DNA from: Lysinibacillus sp. B2A1
Lineage (GTDB): Bacteria > Bacillota > Bacilli > Bacillales_A > Planococcaceae
Length of the DNA: 64,000 bases
Reading direction: 5' to 3'
Assembly (NCBI GenBank): GCA_002973635.1
Contig: CP027224.1
Coordinates: forward strand, 3,482,501 to 3,546,500
Below, in pieces: positions 27,230-35,255 of the stretch. The position numbers and the translations under genes were made by a program. The notes beneath the pieces were generated by a model. It saw only the letters and a program-made list of their open reading frames with translations. It was not told where the DNA came from and did not search any database. Positions within the stretch are counted from its first letter, which is position 1. The number at the start of each line of letters is the position of its first letter.

Positions 27230-27480
27230 TTTAAAATAAAAAGCACAAAGCTGTCCTCTGAACAAGGACGTCTTTGTGCTGGATAGACGTGGTACCACCT
27301 TTAATTTAGTTTTAAGTTGTCAATTTAAAACCCTTTAACGTTTGGTAACGAAAACGACTCGGTTATGTTTGTTGCATAACATCTCCGTGGTAGGTTTTCA
27401 GATAAGAAGCGGTGATATAGCTCTCAGCAGCTGCTATATTTTCTGGTTCACAATTCTTTCTTACTTGGCCACATCATCAA
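27230..27480 (-). promoter_or_regulatory. T-box leader of proS (proline)
   Basis: The T-box sequence GGTGGTACCACG lies at 27289-27300 (minus strand), followed by the terminator stem AGCACAAAG..CTTTGTGCT with a T run (27237-27280). An AGTA-type box lies near the 5' end. The specifier codon is CCU (27392-27394) followed by A, a proline codon, which matches the downstream enzyme. Confidence 0.92.
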
Positions 27481-27534
27481 TTGTATATTTTCAATAACTT
27501 TAGCAAAACAGTTAAAAAATATCAATCATTTTAC

Positions 27535-29255
27535 TTAAAAATCTGATTTATTCACTGATACACTATCATTAATTAGTTTTGTGAAGTCTTCTACCGATAG
27601 TGGTTTACTGAAATAATAGCCCTGTACATATTCACAGCCATGCTCACGAAGCACTTTTAACTCAGCTTCTTCCTCTACACCCTCTGCCACTACCTCAAGG
27701 TTTAGTGCATGCGCTAAAGAAATCATCGCGGAAATCATGGCAATTCCTGATTTTTCTGGGACAATATCACGGACAAATGCACGATCTATTTTTAAAACAT
27801 CTACAGGGAATTTCTTTAAGTAATTTAGCGATGAATAACCAGTTCCGAAATCATCTAATGAAATCGTTATTCCTAGGGCTCTTAATTGCTTAATTGTATC
27901 AATTAAATCTTCTGTGTAATCCAACATGCTCATTTCTGTAATTTCAATTTCTAAAAAATGTGGATTTATTCCTGTTTCTGCAATAACGTCTCGAACCATT
28001 TCGACAAAGCCTGTTGTACTAATATGGATAGGAGAAATATTGACAGCCACTCGTAAGTTTAAATGGTAGTTTTCGTTCCAAGCACGTGCTTGTGCGGATG
28101 CTTTTCGTAACACCCAAACACCGATATCATTTATAAGTCCACATTCCTCTGCGAAAGGAATAAAGCGGTCAGGTGGCATTTGACCTAAATCAGGATCATA
28201 CCAGCGTAATAGTGCCTCCATTCCAATTACTTTATCTGTTTTTAAATCAATTTTTGGTTGATAATGTAGTTCTAAAATATCTTTTTTTAATGCTTGATGT
28301 AATTTTGTTTCGAGTAATAGCCATTTATCATTTGCCTCTTCCATATTTGGACGATATAAGCGATATTGATTGCCACGGGTAGATTTTGCTGCATACATTG
28401 CTATATCAGCATTTTTTAATAGCTCTTCAATAGAACTTGCGTGATCTGGGAAAATACTAATGCCAATACTAATGCTTGCATAGAACTCATACGTATCAAC
28501 AATAAAGCTATCATTAAATACACCCATGATTTCCTTGGCCATTTCCTCAATGCGGCTAACATCGTTAAGAATCATCACAAATTCATCACTATTGTGACGG
28601 TAGAAGGAATTAGATGTATGATCAATATTTCGCAGTCGATTCGCCATCTCTACTAGAAACATATCCCCAATGATATGACCAAGTTCATCGTTAATGTTTT
28701 TAAAACGATTCACATCAATGAAAAACAACGCAAACTTTTCTTCTGTACGTCGAGATTGATGGAATTCATTTTCTAAACGCTGCTCTAATTTACGACGGTT
28801 TGGTAGCCCTGTCAATTCATCGTGATAAGCGATATGGGTAATTTTTTTATATCCTTCTGAGCAGTAATATCAACTCGTATAGCAATATATTGGTATGGCT
28901 TTCCGTTATCATCAAGGAATGGAATAATTGTCGTTTTTACCCAATACAGGCTACCATCCTTTGCGCGATTACATACCTCGCCATTCCACATATTTCCCTT
29001 ACCGATTGTTTTCCACATTTCTCTGAAGAAAGATTTTGGATGGAAGCCCGAATTAAGCAAACGGTGATCCTGGCCTAATAATTCTTCACGCGTATATTTT
29101 GATATTTTGCAAAAATGATCATTAACAAAAGTGATTTTTCCAGTTCGGTCTGTAATCGCTACGATGATTGAACTATTCATGGCTGAAAAAATATCTTGTA
29201 ATTCTTTCAAACTGTAGTTAACTTGATTGATACTACTAGGCGTGATATTCATCAT
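27535..29255 (-). pseudogene. PAS-GGDEF-EAL protein, frameshifted
   Basis: Two frames form one protein of about 574 residues. First part (from ATG 29255 or 29261, after GGAGA): a PAS domain ([26 protein letters not shown]) with PAC tail ([16 protein letters not shown]). Second part: a GGDEF domain whose active motif is degenerate (RHNSDEF), and an intact EAL domain (GMEALLRWYDPDLG, ISLDDFGTGYSSLNYLKKFP). It therefore should hydrolyse rather than make cyclic di-GMP. The frames join if one A is added to the run of seven at 28842-28848. As written, the PAS part ends early; the second frame could still be translated only with a new start. Confidence 0.8.
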
Positions 29256-29602
29256 TTTCATTCTCCGTTCATTAAAATAAGAAGGGTTTGGTACTTTTGC
29301 TTTATCTTATCGCGAGGTATAAAGTTGTGGTATAGTGCCCTTTTTTATGTAATTATATTATAGTCCTAGAAAAGCAGTTAATTCAACCCAAATATCAAAA
29401 ACATTCAAATCTAGATTTGATAAATTTCAAGGAAATCGACAAAATTTAGGTGTATTAAACATACATAGTTTCTCTTATTTTATAGATATACATTACTATA
29501 GTACTACTCGTAATGCTATCTTTAGGCTTTTTATCTTTAGAATATATGATTTTGCTGTTAATTTTACGATACTTAAATAAATTCTTCTTTTATGTTACAT
29601 TC
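29256..29602. other. AT-rich gap without a recognised gene
   Basis: About 350 bases between the PAS-GGDEF-EAL gene and the terminator of the small gene at 29649. I see the upstream region of the PAS gene and no convincing coding frame or RNA structure. Confidence 0.5.
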
Positions 29603-29642
29603 AAAAAATGCCTTACTGTCACATACAGGCAGTAAGGCATTT
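29603..29642 (-). terminator. Terminator of small gene A
   Basis: Stem AATGCCTTACTG/CAGTAAGGCATT, loop of about 11, followed by six T on the minus strand. Confidence 0.85.
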
Positions 29643-29648
29643 CATGAG

Positions 29649-29819
29649 CTAAGAGATTTCATATTCTATTCTGCCTCCCAATGCTTTGGCTTGTTCATTG
29701 TATGCATCTAACTGCTCCTGAGATAAATTTAAAATATAATAATGAAAATTGATTGGTTCAAGACCATGTTTCTCACATACTTGTTTATAAAATTCATAGC
29801 CTTCACGATAATCTGTCAT
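29649..29819 (-). CDS. Small conserved-pair protein A, 56 residues
   Basis: ATG 29819 with AAAGGAAG upstream; 56 codons; own promoter and terminator. The protein begins MTDYREGYEFYKQVCEKHGL and contains LEPINFHYYILNLSQEQLDAYNEQA. It is clearly paralogous to the product at 30033-30182 (about two-thirds identical over the shared 48 residues), which strongly supports coding. It looks helical, soluble and acidic. Not recognised from any named family. Confidence 0.8.
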   Translation of the reverse strand: MTDYREGYEFYKQVCEKHGLEPINFHYYILNLSQEQLDAYNEQAKALGGRIEYEIS

Positions 29820-29870
29820 CTTAATAACTTCCTTTCAAATGTGCAGCTTGTAAAAATAGTTTGATTGTTC

Positions 29871-29925
29871 TATAACAGAAACATTATTTTAAAAATAATA
29901 TATAACAGTCGTGCTCTCAAGTCAA
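29871..29925 (-). promoter_or_regulatory. Promoter with paired CTGTTATA boxes, gene A
   Basis: -35 TTGACT (29920-29925), 17-base spacer, -10 TATATT (29897-29902). The box CTGTTATA overlaps the -10 (29901-29908) and is repeated exactly 30 bases downstream (29871-29878), where it forms a CTGTT/AACAG-like palindrome (TTGTTCTATAACAG on the plus strand). Confidence 0.7.
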
Positions 29926-29956
29926 TAAATTATCTGATATTTCTTTCAACAATTTT

Positions 29957-29993
29957 AAAGCCCAGTCCATATGATTAAGTATGGCTGGGCTTT
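29957..29993 (-). terminator. Terminator of small gene B
   Basis: Stem AAAGCCCAG/CTGGGCTTT extended by an inner CATA/TATG pair, 40 bases after the gene. Confidence 0.75.
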
Positions 29994-30032
29994 CATAAAA
30001 TATTCACATCGGCTTCCGTAATAATCACATCC

Positions 30033-30182
30033 TTAAACGCCTAATTGTTTGGCTTGCATGTTATAAGCAGAAAGTTGTTGTTGAGATAACTGTAATACAT
30101 AATAACGGAAAGAGATAGGTTCTAATCCATAACGTTCACACATTTCACAATAAAATTCATAGCCATCACGATACTTTGACAT
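30033..30182 (-). CDS. Small conserved-pair protein B, 49 residues
   Basis: ATG 30182 with GAGGAGG 7 bases upstream; 49 codons. The protein begins MSKYRDGYEFYCEMCERYGL, contains LEPISFRYYVLQLSQQQLSAYNMQA and ends KQLGV. It has two Cys (CEMC) that its paralogue A partly lacks. A longer frame reaching 30326 exists but crosses the promoter and is unlikely. Paralogy with A, a shared promoter plan and separate terminators suggest two independently transcribed copies. Function unknown. Confidence 0.82.
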   Translation of the reverse strand: MSKYRDGYEFYCEMCERYGLEPISFRYYVLQLSQQQLSAYNMQAKQLGV

Positions 30183-30211
30183 AAAAATTCCTCCTCTAGT
30201 TAAAACTGTTT

Positions 30212-30266
30212 TATAACAGTTGTTTTTATTTTTATTTAATATATAACAGTTTGCTTTACTCGTCAA
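30212..30266 (-). promoter_or_regulatory. Promoter with paired CTGTTATA boxes, gene B
   Basis: -35 TTGACG (30261-30266), 17-base spacer, -10 TATATT (30238-30243). CTGTTATA overlaps the -10 (30242-30249) and recurs exactly 30 bases downstream (30212-30219) inside the palindrome CTGTTTTATAACAG. Same plan, offsets and spacing as gene A. Confidence 0.72.
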
Positions 30267-30306
30267 GTATTTGCTTATAAAATAAATACATTTGTATGGA
30301 GGACAA

Positions 30307-30345
30307 TAAAAAACCAATATCCCCATCTACAAATGGAGATATTGG
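30307..30345 (-). terminator. Terminator of the DinB-like gene
   Basis: Stem CCAATATC/GATATTGG extended by CCAT/ATGG, then six T on the minus strand. Confidence 0.85.
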
Positions 30346-30353
30346 ATGTTCTA

Positions 30354-30872
30354 TTAAGTGTTAGAGGTAGACTCTAATGCACCTTTAATCTCTTTTATTT
30401 GTTCAATATGTCGCTGTTCATGTAAATATATTTGTTCAATCCATTGATCAAGTGGCAATTCACCAAGAGCTGGGTGCTTCACGGATTTTTCTGATAATAT
30501 AGATGTATCCTCAATTGTATCAAGGAAAGTAATCAATTGTTTTCTTGACTCGTCCAATAAATGCATTATTTGCTGAACAGTAAATAGGTCCTCAGCCGGT
30601 TCAACAATTTTAGGCGCTGTAATTTTATTGGATCTGTCGACAATTAATTGAACATTTTTTCTATTTGTTTTTTTGTGATCTGTTTGCTTTAATCCCCATG
30701 CGATTGCTTTAATAGATGATTCCTCCACTAAGACTAAGTGATGGCAAATTTGAGCTATACTCCAACTGTTTGCTTCGTGCTTACCGTTCAATTGACTATT
30801 ATTTAACAGCTCGATTTCAGCTACTAAATTATTTCTAGTTTCCATTAGTTGATTTGTTATAAATTGATTCAA
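30354..30872 (-). CDS. DinB-like / DUF664-type metalloprotein
   Basis: A 172-residue four-helix protein. Metal-ligand-type His residues are visible in the family pattern: WSIAQICHHLVLVEES (first His), and LDQWIEQIYLHEQRHIEQI near the C-terminus (last His pair). This is the DinB/YfiT superfamily, some members of which are thiol-dependent transferases (bacillithiol in Firmicutes). Single gene. Substrate unknown. Confidence 0.82.
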   Translation of the reverse strand: MNQFITNQLMETRNNLVAEIELLNNSQLNGKHEANSWSIAQICHHLVLVEESSIKAIAWGLKQTDHKKTNRKNVQLIVDRSNKITAPKIVEPAEDLFTVQQIMHLLDESRKQLITFLDTIEDTSILSEKSVKHPALGELPLDQWIEQIYLHEQRHIEQIKEIKGALESTSNT

Positions 30873-30984
30873 AAGCCTCTCCCCTTACTTTGTGTTTATT
30901 GAACTCTATTCTGCATATGTTCTATTATGACATATTCTCTTAAGCGACTTAGAATTCCTTTAATTTTATAAGATGACTAGCCTT

Positions 30985-31947
30985 TTATCTGTCACGGACG
31001 ATATTAAATGGGTTATTTTCGAGAACCTGTTGAAGCTGTTCATCTTCAATATGCGTATAAATTTGCGTCGTCGCAACACTCGAGTGCCCCAGTATATGCT
31101 GAAGGCTGCGGATGTCTGCCCCTGCTTTATACATCATGGTAGCAGAAGTATGACGTAGTTTATGCGGTGTCAGTCTTTCTTTTTGAAGTCCTGATTGCTG
31201 ATTAATCTGTTTTACTATTTTAGCTACGGTTTGCCGAGTAAAGCGTGTGCCCTTTTGGGAAACAAATAGCGGCTCATCCCCCTCTCCTTTATAGGCTGTC
31301 TTTCCACAAGCTTCATAGTCTGTTAGTGCCTGCATACAGCTGTCGTTTAAATAAACTGTCCGTTCCTTATTTCCTTTACCAACAACAGTTAAATATCGAC
31401 CTTGTATGGATGATTTATTTAACTGACAAAGCTCTGATACACGCATTCCTAAATTCAAGAAAAACATCATCATGCAATAATTTCTAGGGGAGGCATGATT
31501 CGACTGAATACCATCGATAAATTGCCTAGCTTCCTCAATATTCATATAAATCGGTCGTTTTCGTCCAATCTTTGGTGTTTCTAATTCATCGGCAGGATTT
31601 TCTTCGAGAAGGCGACGTTTACCTTTTAAGTATTTAAAAAATGATTTTAAAGTAGCAACCTTCCTTGCTCTTGCAGATGCAGAGTTTCCACGCTGCACCT
31701 CACAATATTCCATAAATAAATAGAGATCTTCCAGTGTGATGTCACGTATTTCTTCTATTGTAATGGTAGATATATCGATAGAGGTAATGTTGCGTATATC
31801 TAAATCGTGTTGGACAGCTAAATGAAATCTGAAAAATAGTGTCAGATCATATTCATATTCTTTTCTTGTGCGCTGAGACTTTCCTCTAATGGTTGTTAAA
31901 TAAACAAGGAAGTCCTTCATAAATTTTGGCAGCTTGGTCTTTTGCAT
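30985..31947 (-). CDS. Tyrosine recombinase (XerC/XerD type)
   Basis: A 320-residue site-specific recombinase. An N-terminal SAM-like DNA-binding domain (FLVYLTTIRGKSQRTRKEYEYDL) precedes the catalytic domain, which has all residues: Arg in NLGMRVSELCQL, Lys in VVGKGNKERTV, HKLRHTSATMM, LGHSSVATTQIYTH (His and Tyr). ATG 31947 is preferred, 5 bases from GGGGGG. No phage genes are near, so it looks like a stand-alone chromosomal recombinase. A LexA-like palindrome and a terminator-like hairpin lie in its upstream region. Confidence 0.88.
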   Translation of the reverse strand: MQKTKLPKFMKDFLVYLTTIRGKSQRTRKEYEYDLTLFFRFHLAVQHDLDIRNITSIDISTITIEEIRDITLEDLYLFMEYCEVQRGNSASARARKVATLKSFFKYLKGKRRLLEENPADELETPKIGRKRPIYMNIEEARQFIDGIQSNHASPRNYCMMMFFLNLGMRVSELCQLNKSSIQGRYLTVVGKGNKERTVYLNDSCMQALTDYEACGKTAYKGEGDEPLFVSQKGTRFTRQTVAKIVKQINQQSGLQKERLTPHKLRHTSATMMYKAGADIRSLQHILGHSSVATTQIYTHIEDEQLQQVLENNPFNIVRDR

Positions 31948-31977
31948 CAAATCCCCCCTATTTGCTCTATTTTACCA

Positions 31978-32010
31978 TGAAAAAACGTTCCCAAATATAA
32001 ATTTGGGAAC
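31978..32010 (-). terminator. Terminator-like hairpin in the recombinase leader
   Basis: Stem GTTCCCAAAT/ATTTGGGAAC then six T on the minus strand, only 31 bases before the recombinase start. It lies between the LexA-like box and the gene, so it would end or attenuate transcripts from that box. Confidence 0.75.
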
Positions 32011-32044
32011 TTTATAATGAAAAAAATGCCCTTTTTTAGCATAC

Positions 32045-32058
32045 GGAACATACGTTCT
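32045..32058 (-). promoter_or_regulatory. LexA-like palindrome
   Basis: The perfect palindrome GAACATACGTTC (32046-32057). Read on the minus strand with its flanks it is AGAACGTATGTTCC, one base from the Bacillus LexA consensus CGAACRNRYGTTYC. TATGCT 1-2 bases after it may be a -10. Function inferred. Confidence 0.6.
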
Positions 32059-32070
32059 TGTATAAAGCGT

Positions 32071-32109
32071 TAAAAAAAGATGATTCTCTACAGAAAGAAA
32101 ATCATCTTT
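32071..32109 (-). terminator. Terminator-like hairpin
   Basis: Stem AAAGATGATT/AATCATCTTT with T runs on both strands, in the gap between the recombinase and the 137-residue gene. The gap 31948-32295 otherwise holds only a repeated ATAAAGCGTTA motif and the LexA-like box. Confidence 0.65.
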
Positions 32110-32295
32110 AAAAAATGTTTTTTTGAAAGTTCCCTGTTTCATGCATAAAGCGTTAGAAAAATGAATATTTAAATCTAGTATACTTAATTGCAATGAGACG
32201 ATTTTAAAAAAGTCGATATGGGGTATTATACATGTCGATTCGTCTCACAGTGCACATGGAATTATTTGGTTTTTTGTTTGAGTAGGGCATATCTT

Positions 32296-32709
32296 CTACT
32301 TAACGAATATGCTGTATGTTCCATCTACATGCTTTGACATTGTCCAATTCGTTGATAGCATTTGTTGAAGCTTAGCGATGGTTTCTTCATGACAATTTAA
32401 ATACTGAATGCCTGTTTCTATCAATTGATAGTCCTTCCCTTCTTCTAATTGAAAGCGAAGATGGAGTAAACGTTGAATACCTGGCAATGTTACATATTTA
32501 ATACGATAGTTACCATGTAAGGCATCCAAGAACAAATGTTCCCCATCTTGAAAAAGTGCTATTGTTTCTAAAAATTCGTAGTTTGGTACCTTTTCTTTCC
32601 AAACCGACACATCCCCTGTGTGCAATGTTTGTACAATTTCCTCATCTGTAAAATCTAATTTTGAAAGCTTATCTAGCTCATATGCTTGCATTAAGTTAAT
32701 GATTGTCAT
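32296..32709 (-). CDS. Hypothetical protein, 137 residues
   Basis: Not recognised. Begins MTIINLMQAYELDKLSKLDF and contains a regular mix of helix and strand (FLETIALFQDGEHLFLDALH, NYRIKYVTLPGIQRLLHLRF). No signal peptide or membrane segment. It is divergent from the ATP-grasp operon with about 75 bases between starts and may share regulation with it. Start ATG is behind AAAAGGAGC. Confidence 0.7.
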   Translation of the reverse strand: MTIINLMQAYELDKLSKLDFTDEEIVQTLHTGDVSVWKEKVPNYEFLETIALFQDGEHLFLDALHGNYRIKYVTLPGIQRLLHLRFQLEEGKDYQLIETGIQYLNCHEETIAKLQQMLSTNWTMSKHVDGTYSIFVK

Positions 32710-32784
32710 TTTACCTGCTCCTTTTATGTATTCGCTATTAGTTTAACATTTTTTCTTTATTACTTAAATTCGGAGGCGATCCAT

Positions 32785-34275
32785 ATGATGAATTTATATG
32801 AATCTGGTGTGTTTTTTGATGAAATGTTAGATGGCAATCAGCCGAAGCCCCATTATCGGTCTTTTTATCAAAAGCTGAATGCTTTTTCGAAGGCGCAGTT
32901 AGACGAAAAATACCAGCAAGCCCAATCCAGTTTTTTAAGACAAGGAATTACCTTTACTGTTTATGGAGCTCAAGGTGGAACGGAGCGTACAATGCCCTTT
33001 GATTTTGTCCCCATTATCATTCCCTACAAACAATGGGAAATAATTGAAGCAGGTGTTAAGCAACGTGTGCAGGCCTTAAATTGCTTTTTACACGACATCT
33101 ATCATCAACAGACCATTATTAATGATGGATTAATTCCAAGGCAGCTCATAGAGAATAATCCTTATTATTATGACCAAATGCTTGGAGTAAAGGTCCCAAT
33201 CAATAATCATATTTTTTTAGCTGGAATCGATTTAATTCGAGATGAGCATGGCACTTATTTTGTGCTGGAAGATAATTTACGTAATCCATCAGGTATATCG
33301 TATGTTTTTCAAAATCGATATGTGATGAAGGAAGTGTATCCTGAATTTTTCTCAAAGCATGCTATTCAGTCTCTTGATAAACAAATGGCCTATATGAAAA
33401 AGGCACTTCTCGCTCATCAACCACGTTGCTTGCCGCCTGATGCTGAGCCTAGGGCAGTCTTATTGACAGCTGGGATGTACAATTCAGCTTATTACGATCA
33501 TGTTTTTTTAGCGCAGCAACTCAATATTCAGCTTGTAGAGGGTCGTGATTTAGTTGTTCAAAATGATAAAGTGTATAAAAAAACGATCTATGGTCTAGAG
33601 AAGATTGATATAATTTATCGTCGAATTGATGATGATTTTTTAGATCCCAGTGTTTTTCGAGAGGACTCATTACTTGGTGTTCCACATCTAATGGCTGCTT
33701 ATAAAGCGGGAAATATTGCTATTTTAAATGCTGTTGGGAATGGTGTTGCTGATGATAAGGCCATGTATGCCTATGTACCTGATATGATTCGCTACTATTT
33801 AAAAGAAGAGCCTATTTTACAAAATGTCACGACCTATCACTTAAGTGATGACAGTCAGCGGACTTGGGTTCTGGAGCATATGAATGAGCTAGTGATTAAA
33901 AATGTGAGCGCTTCTGGTGGCTATGACATGCTTATTGGTCCTCATGCAAGTGAGGAAGAAATTGCTAGATTTAAACAAAAAATTAATGAAAAACCATCTC
34001 AATATATTGCACAGCCAACCATTAAATTATCCAGGGCTCCAGCCTTTCAGGATAGTAGGTTCTATCCTTGCCATGTAGACTTACGTGTATATGTGATGAA
34101 GGGTGAGGATATGAATGTGCTACCTGGCGGTTTATCTCGTGTAGCTCTTAAGGAAGGCTCGCTAGTGGTGAATTCGTCTCAGGGCGGTGGAGCAAAAGAT
34201 ACATGGATATTAAAGGAGGAATGGCAGCATGCTAAGCCGAGTAGCCGACGCACTATACTGGATGGCAAGATATAG
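32785..34275 (+). CDS. Circularly permuted ATP-grasp family protein
   Basis: A 496-residue protein of the CP_ATPgrasp type (DUF404/DUF407-like). Landmarks are FFDEMLDGNQPKPHYRSF at the N-terminus, FLHDIYHQQTIINDG, YYYDQMLGVKVP, GIDLIRDEHGTYFVLEDNLRNPSGISYV, and NAVGNGVADDKAMYAYVP. ATP-grasp enzymes join a carboxylate to an amine through an acyl phosphate. In many bacteria this gene, an alpha-E gene and a transglutaminase-like gene form one operon, proposed to make or process a peptide tag (published inference for the family). Start ATG follows CGGAGGCG. The 3' end overlaps the next gene by 47 bases. Confidence 0.88.
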   Translation: MMNLYESGVFFDEMLDGNQPKPHYRSFYQKLNAFSKAQLDEKYQQAQSSFLRQGITFTVYGAQGGTERTMPFDFVPIIIPYKQWEIIEAGVKQRVQALNCFLHDIYHQQTIINDGLIPRQLIENNPYYYDQMLGVKVPINNHIFLAGIDLIRDEHGTYFVLEDNLRNPSGISYVFQNRYVMKEVYPEFFSKHAIQSLDKQMAYMKKALLAHQPRCLPPDAEPRAVLLTAGMYNSAYYDHVFLAQQLNIQLVEGRDLVVQNDKVYKKTIYGLEKIDIIYRRIDDDFLDPSVFREDSLLGVPHLMAAYKAGNIAILNAVGNGVADDKAMYAYVPDMIRYYLKEEPILQNVTTYHLSDDSQRTWVLEHMNELVIKNVSASGGYDMLIGPHASEEEIARFKQKINEKPSQYIAQPTIKLSRAPAFQDSRFYPCHVDLRVYVMKGEDMNVLPGGLSRVALKEGSLVVNSSQGGGAKDTWILKEEWQHAKPSSRRTILDGKI

Positions 34276-35194
34276 TGAACGAACGCAAACAAACGCACAT
34301 ATATTACAGGGACAGCTGTTGAATATGTTGGAGCAATCTGGAAAAGAGCATGAATATATTGATCATTGGGAAGCTATATTAAATATTTGTGCGTCAAAGG
34401 AAGAATATTTGTCCTGCTTTGAAATAATTCGAGTAAATCCTCTTATTGAATATTTACTTTTTTCAGAAAAGAATTGTAACGCACTTTTAGCAACTGTGAG
34501 TGCTATTCGAGAAAATGCACGTGTTACTCGTGATAGTATCCCTACTGAACTTTGGGAATTGCAAAATGCATTTTATTTGTCTCTTAAAGAGGAAATAATG
34601 GGAAGGCAAAAGCCTATTCCTATTATTGTGCTGAATTCTTTTTTGCAAAATGTTCGTAGGACTTCTTTAACGGTTACAGGATTGATTGAGGGCTCCATGG
34701 ATCGTGATTTACCTTTTTACTTTATGCAAGTTGGGAAATGGATGGAACGGACAGAAAAAACGATTCGAATGATATTAATCGTAATGGAGCAACATAAACA
34801 CGTTACAATACCAATTCATGAAGTGGATGGTACCTTTCTACTTGAATTATCAGAGGCAACAGAATCGTATTTACGCAAGCATCGTCAAACAAATTTGCTC
34901 TGTGTTATTCAATATTTATTACAGGATATACATTTCCCGCGATCTTTCATGTTTTGCCTACAAAAATTAGAGGAAGCGTTTATCCATATAGAAAAGGATT
35001 CTCTTTCAGGAAGATTTTTAGAGCTTCATCCTCCTTTGAAAAGTTCAGTCTTGGCCATGACGAATATGGATTTATGGAATTTTAGTATTGAGGATATTAT
35101 TTTATTAATGGAGGAAAGATTGCGCCAATGTATTGAATTTAGTCATACATTCGCGACAGTTTATTATTTATATGAACCCAGCATACAACCTTGA
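34229..35194 (+). CDS. Alpha-E domain protein (DUF403)
   Basis: A 321-residue all-helical protein that begins MLSRVADALYWMARYSERT, the usual opening of the alpha-E family. Later landmarks are ARVTRDSIPTELWELQNAFY and MDRDLPFYFMQVGKWMERTEKTIRMI. The ATG is preceded by AAAGGAGGAATG inside the ATP-grasp gene. It always accompanies circularly permuted ATP-grasp genes and is thought to be their partner; the biochemical role is not known. Confidence 0.88.
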   Translation: MLSRVADALYWMARYSERTQTNAHILQGQLLNMLEQSGKEHEYIDHWEAILNICASKEEYLSCFEIIRVNPLIEYLLFSEKNCNALLATVSAIRENARVTRDSIPTELWELQNAFYLSLKEEIMGRQKPIPIIVLNSFLQNVRRTSLTVTGLIEGSMDRDLPFYFMQVGKWMERTEKTIRMILIVMEQHKHVTIPIHEVDGTFLLELSEATESYLRKHRQTNLLCVIQYLLQDIHFPRSFMFCLQKLEEAFIHIEKDSLSGRFLELHPPLKSSVLAMTNMDLWNFSIEDIILLMEERLRQCIEFSHTFATVYYLYEPSIQP

Positions 35195-35255
35195 AGGGAA
35201 TCAAATACAGCTCCCTTTCAACAAGCAAGTCAGTAAACAAAAGGAAGCGGACACA

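Noticed and set aside
27280..27300. tRNA-like sequence near GGTACCACG
   Set aside because: It belongs to the T-box of proS; there is no cloverleaf.
28800..28860. Separate PAS and GGDEF-EAL proteins
   Set aside because: No ribosome site precedes the second frame, and adding one base gives the usual continuous linker and DELTGLPNR motif.
30033..30326. 97-residue version of small gene B
   Set aside because: The longer frame crosses the promoter boxes; ATG 30182 has a strong ribosome site and matches its paralogue.
32030..32170. dif-like recombination site
   Set aside because: The repeated ATAAAGCGTTA motif does not match the 28-bp dif pattern.
31972..32193. 73-residue ORF on the minus strand
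   Set aside because: It spans two terminator-like hairpins and the LexA-like box and has no ribosome site.
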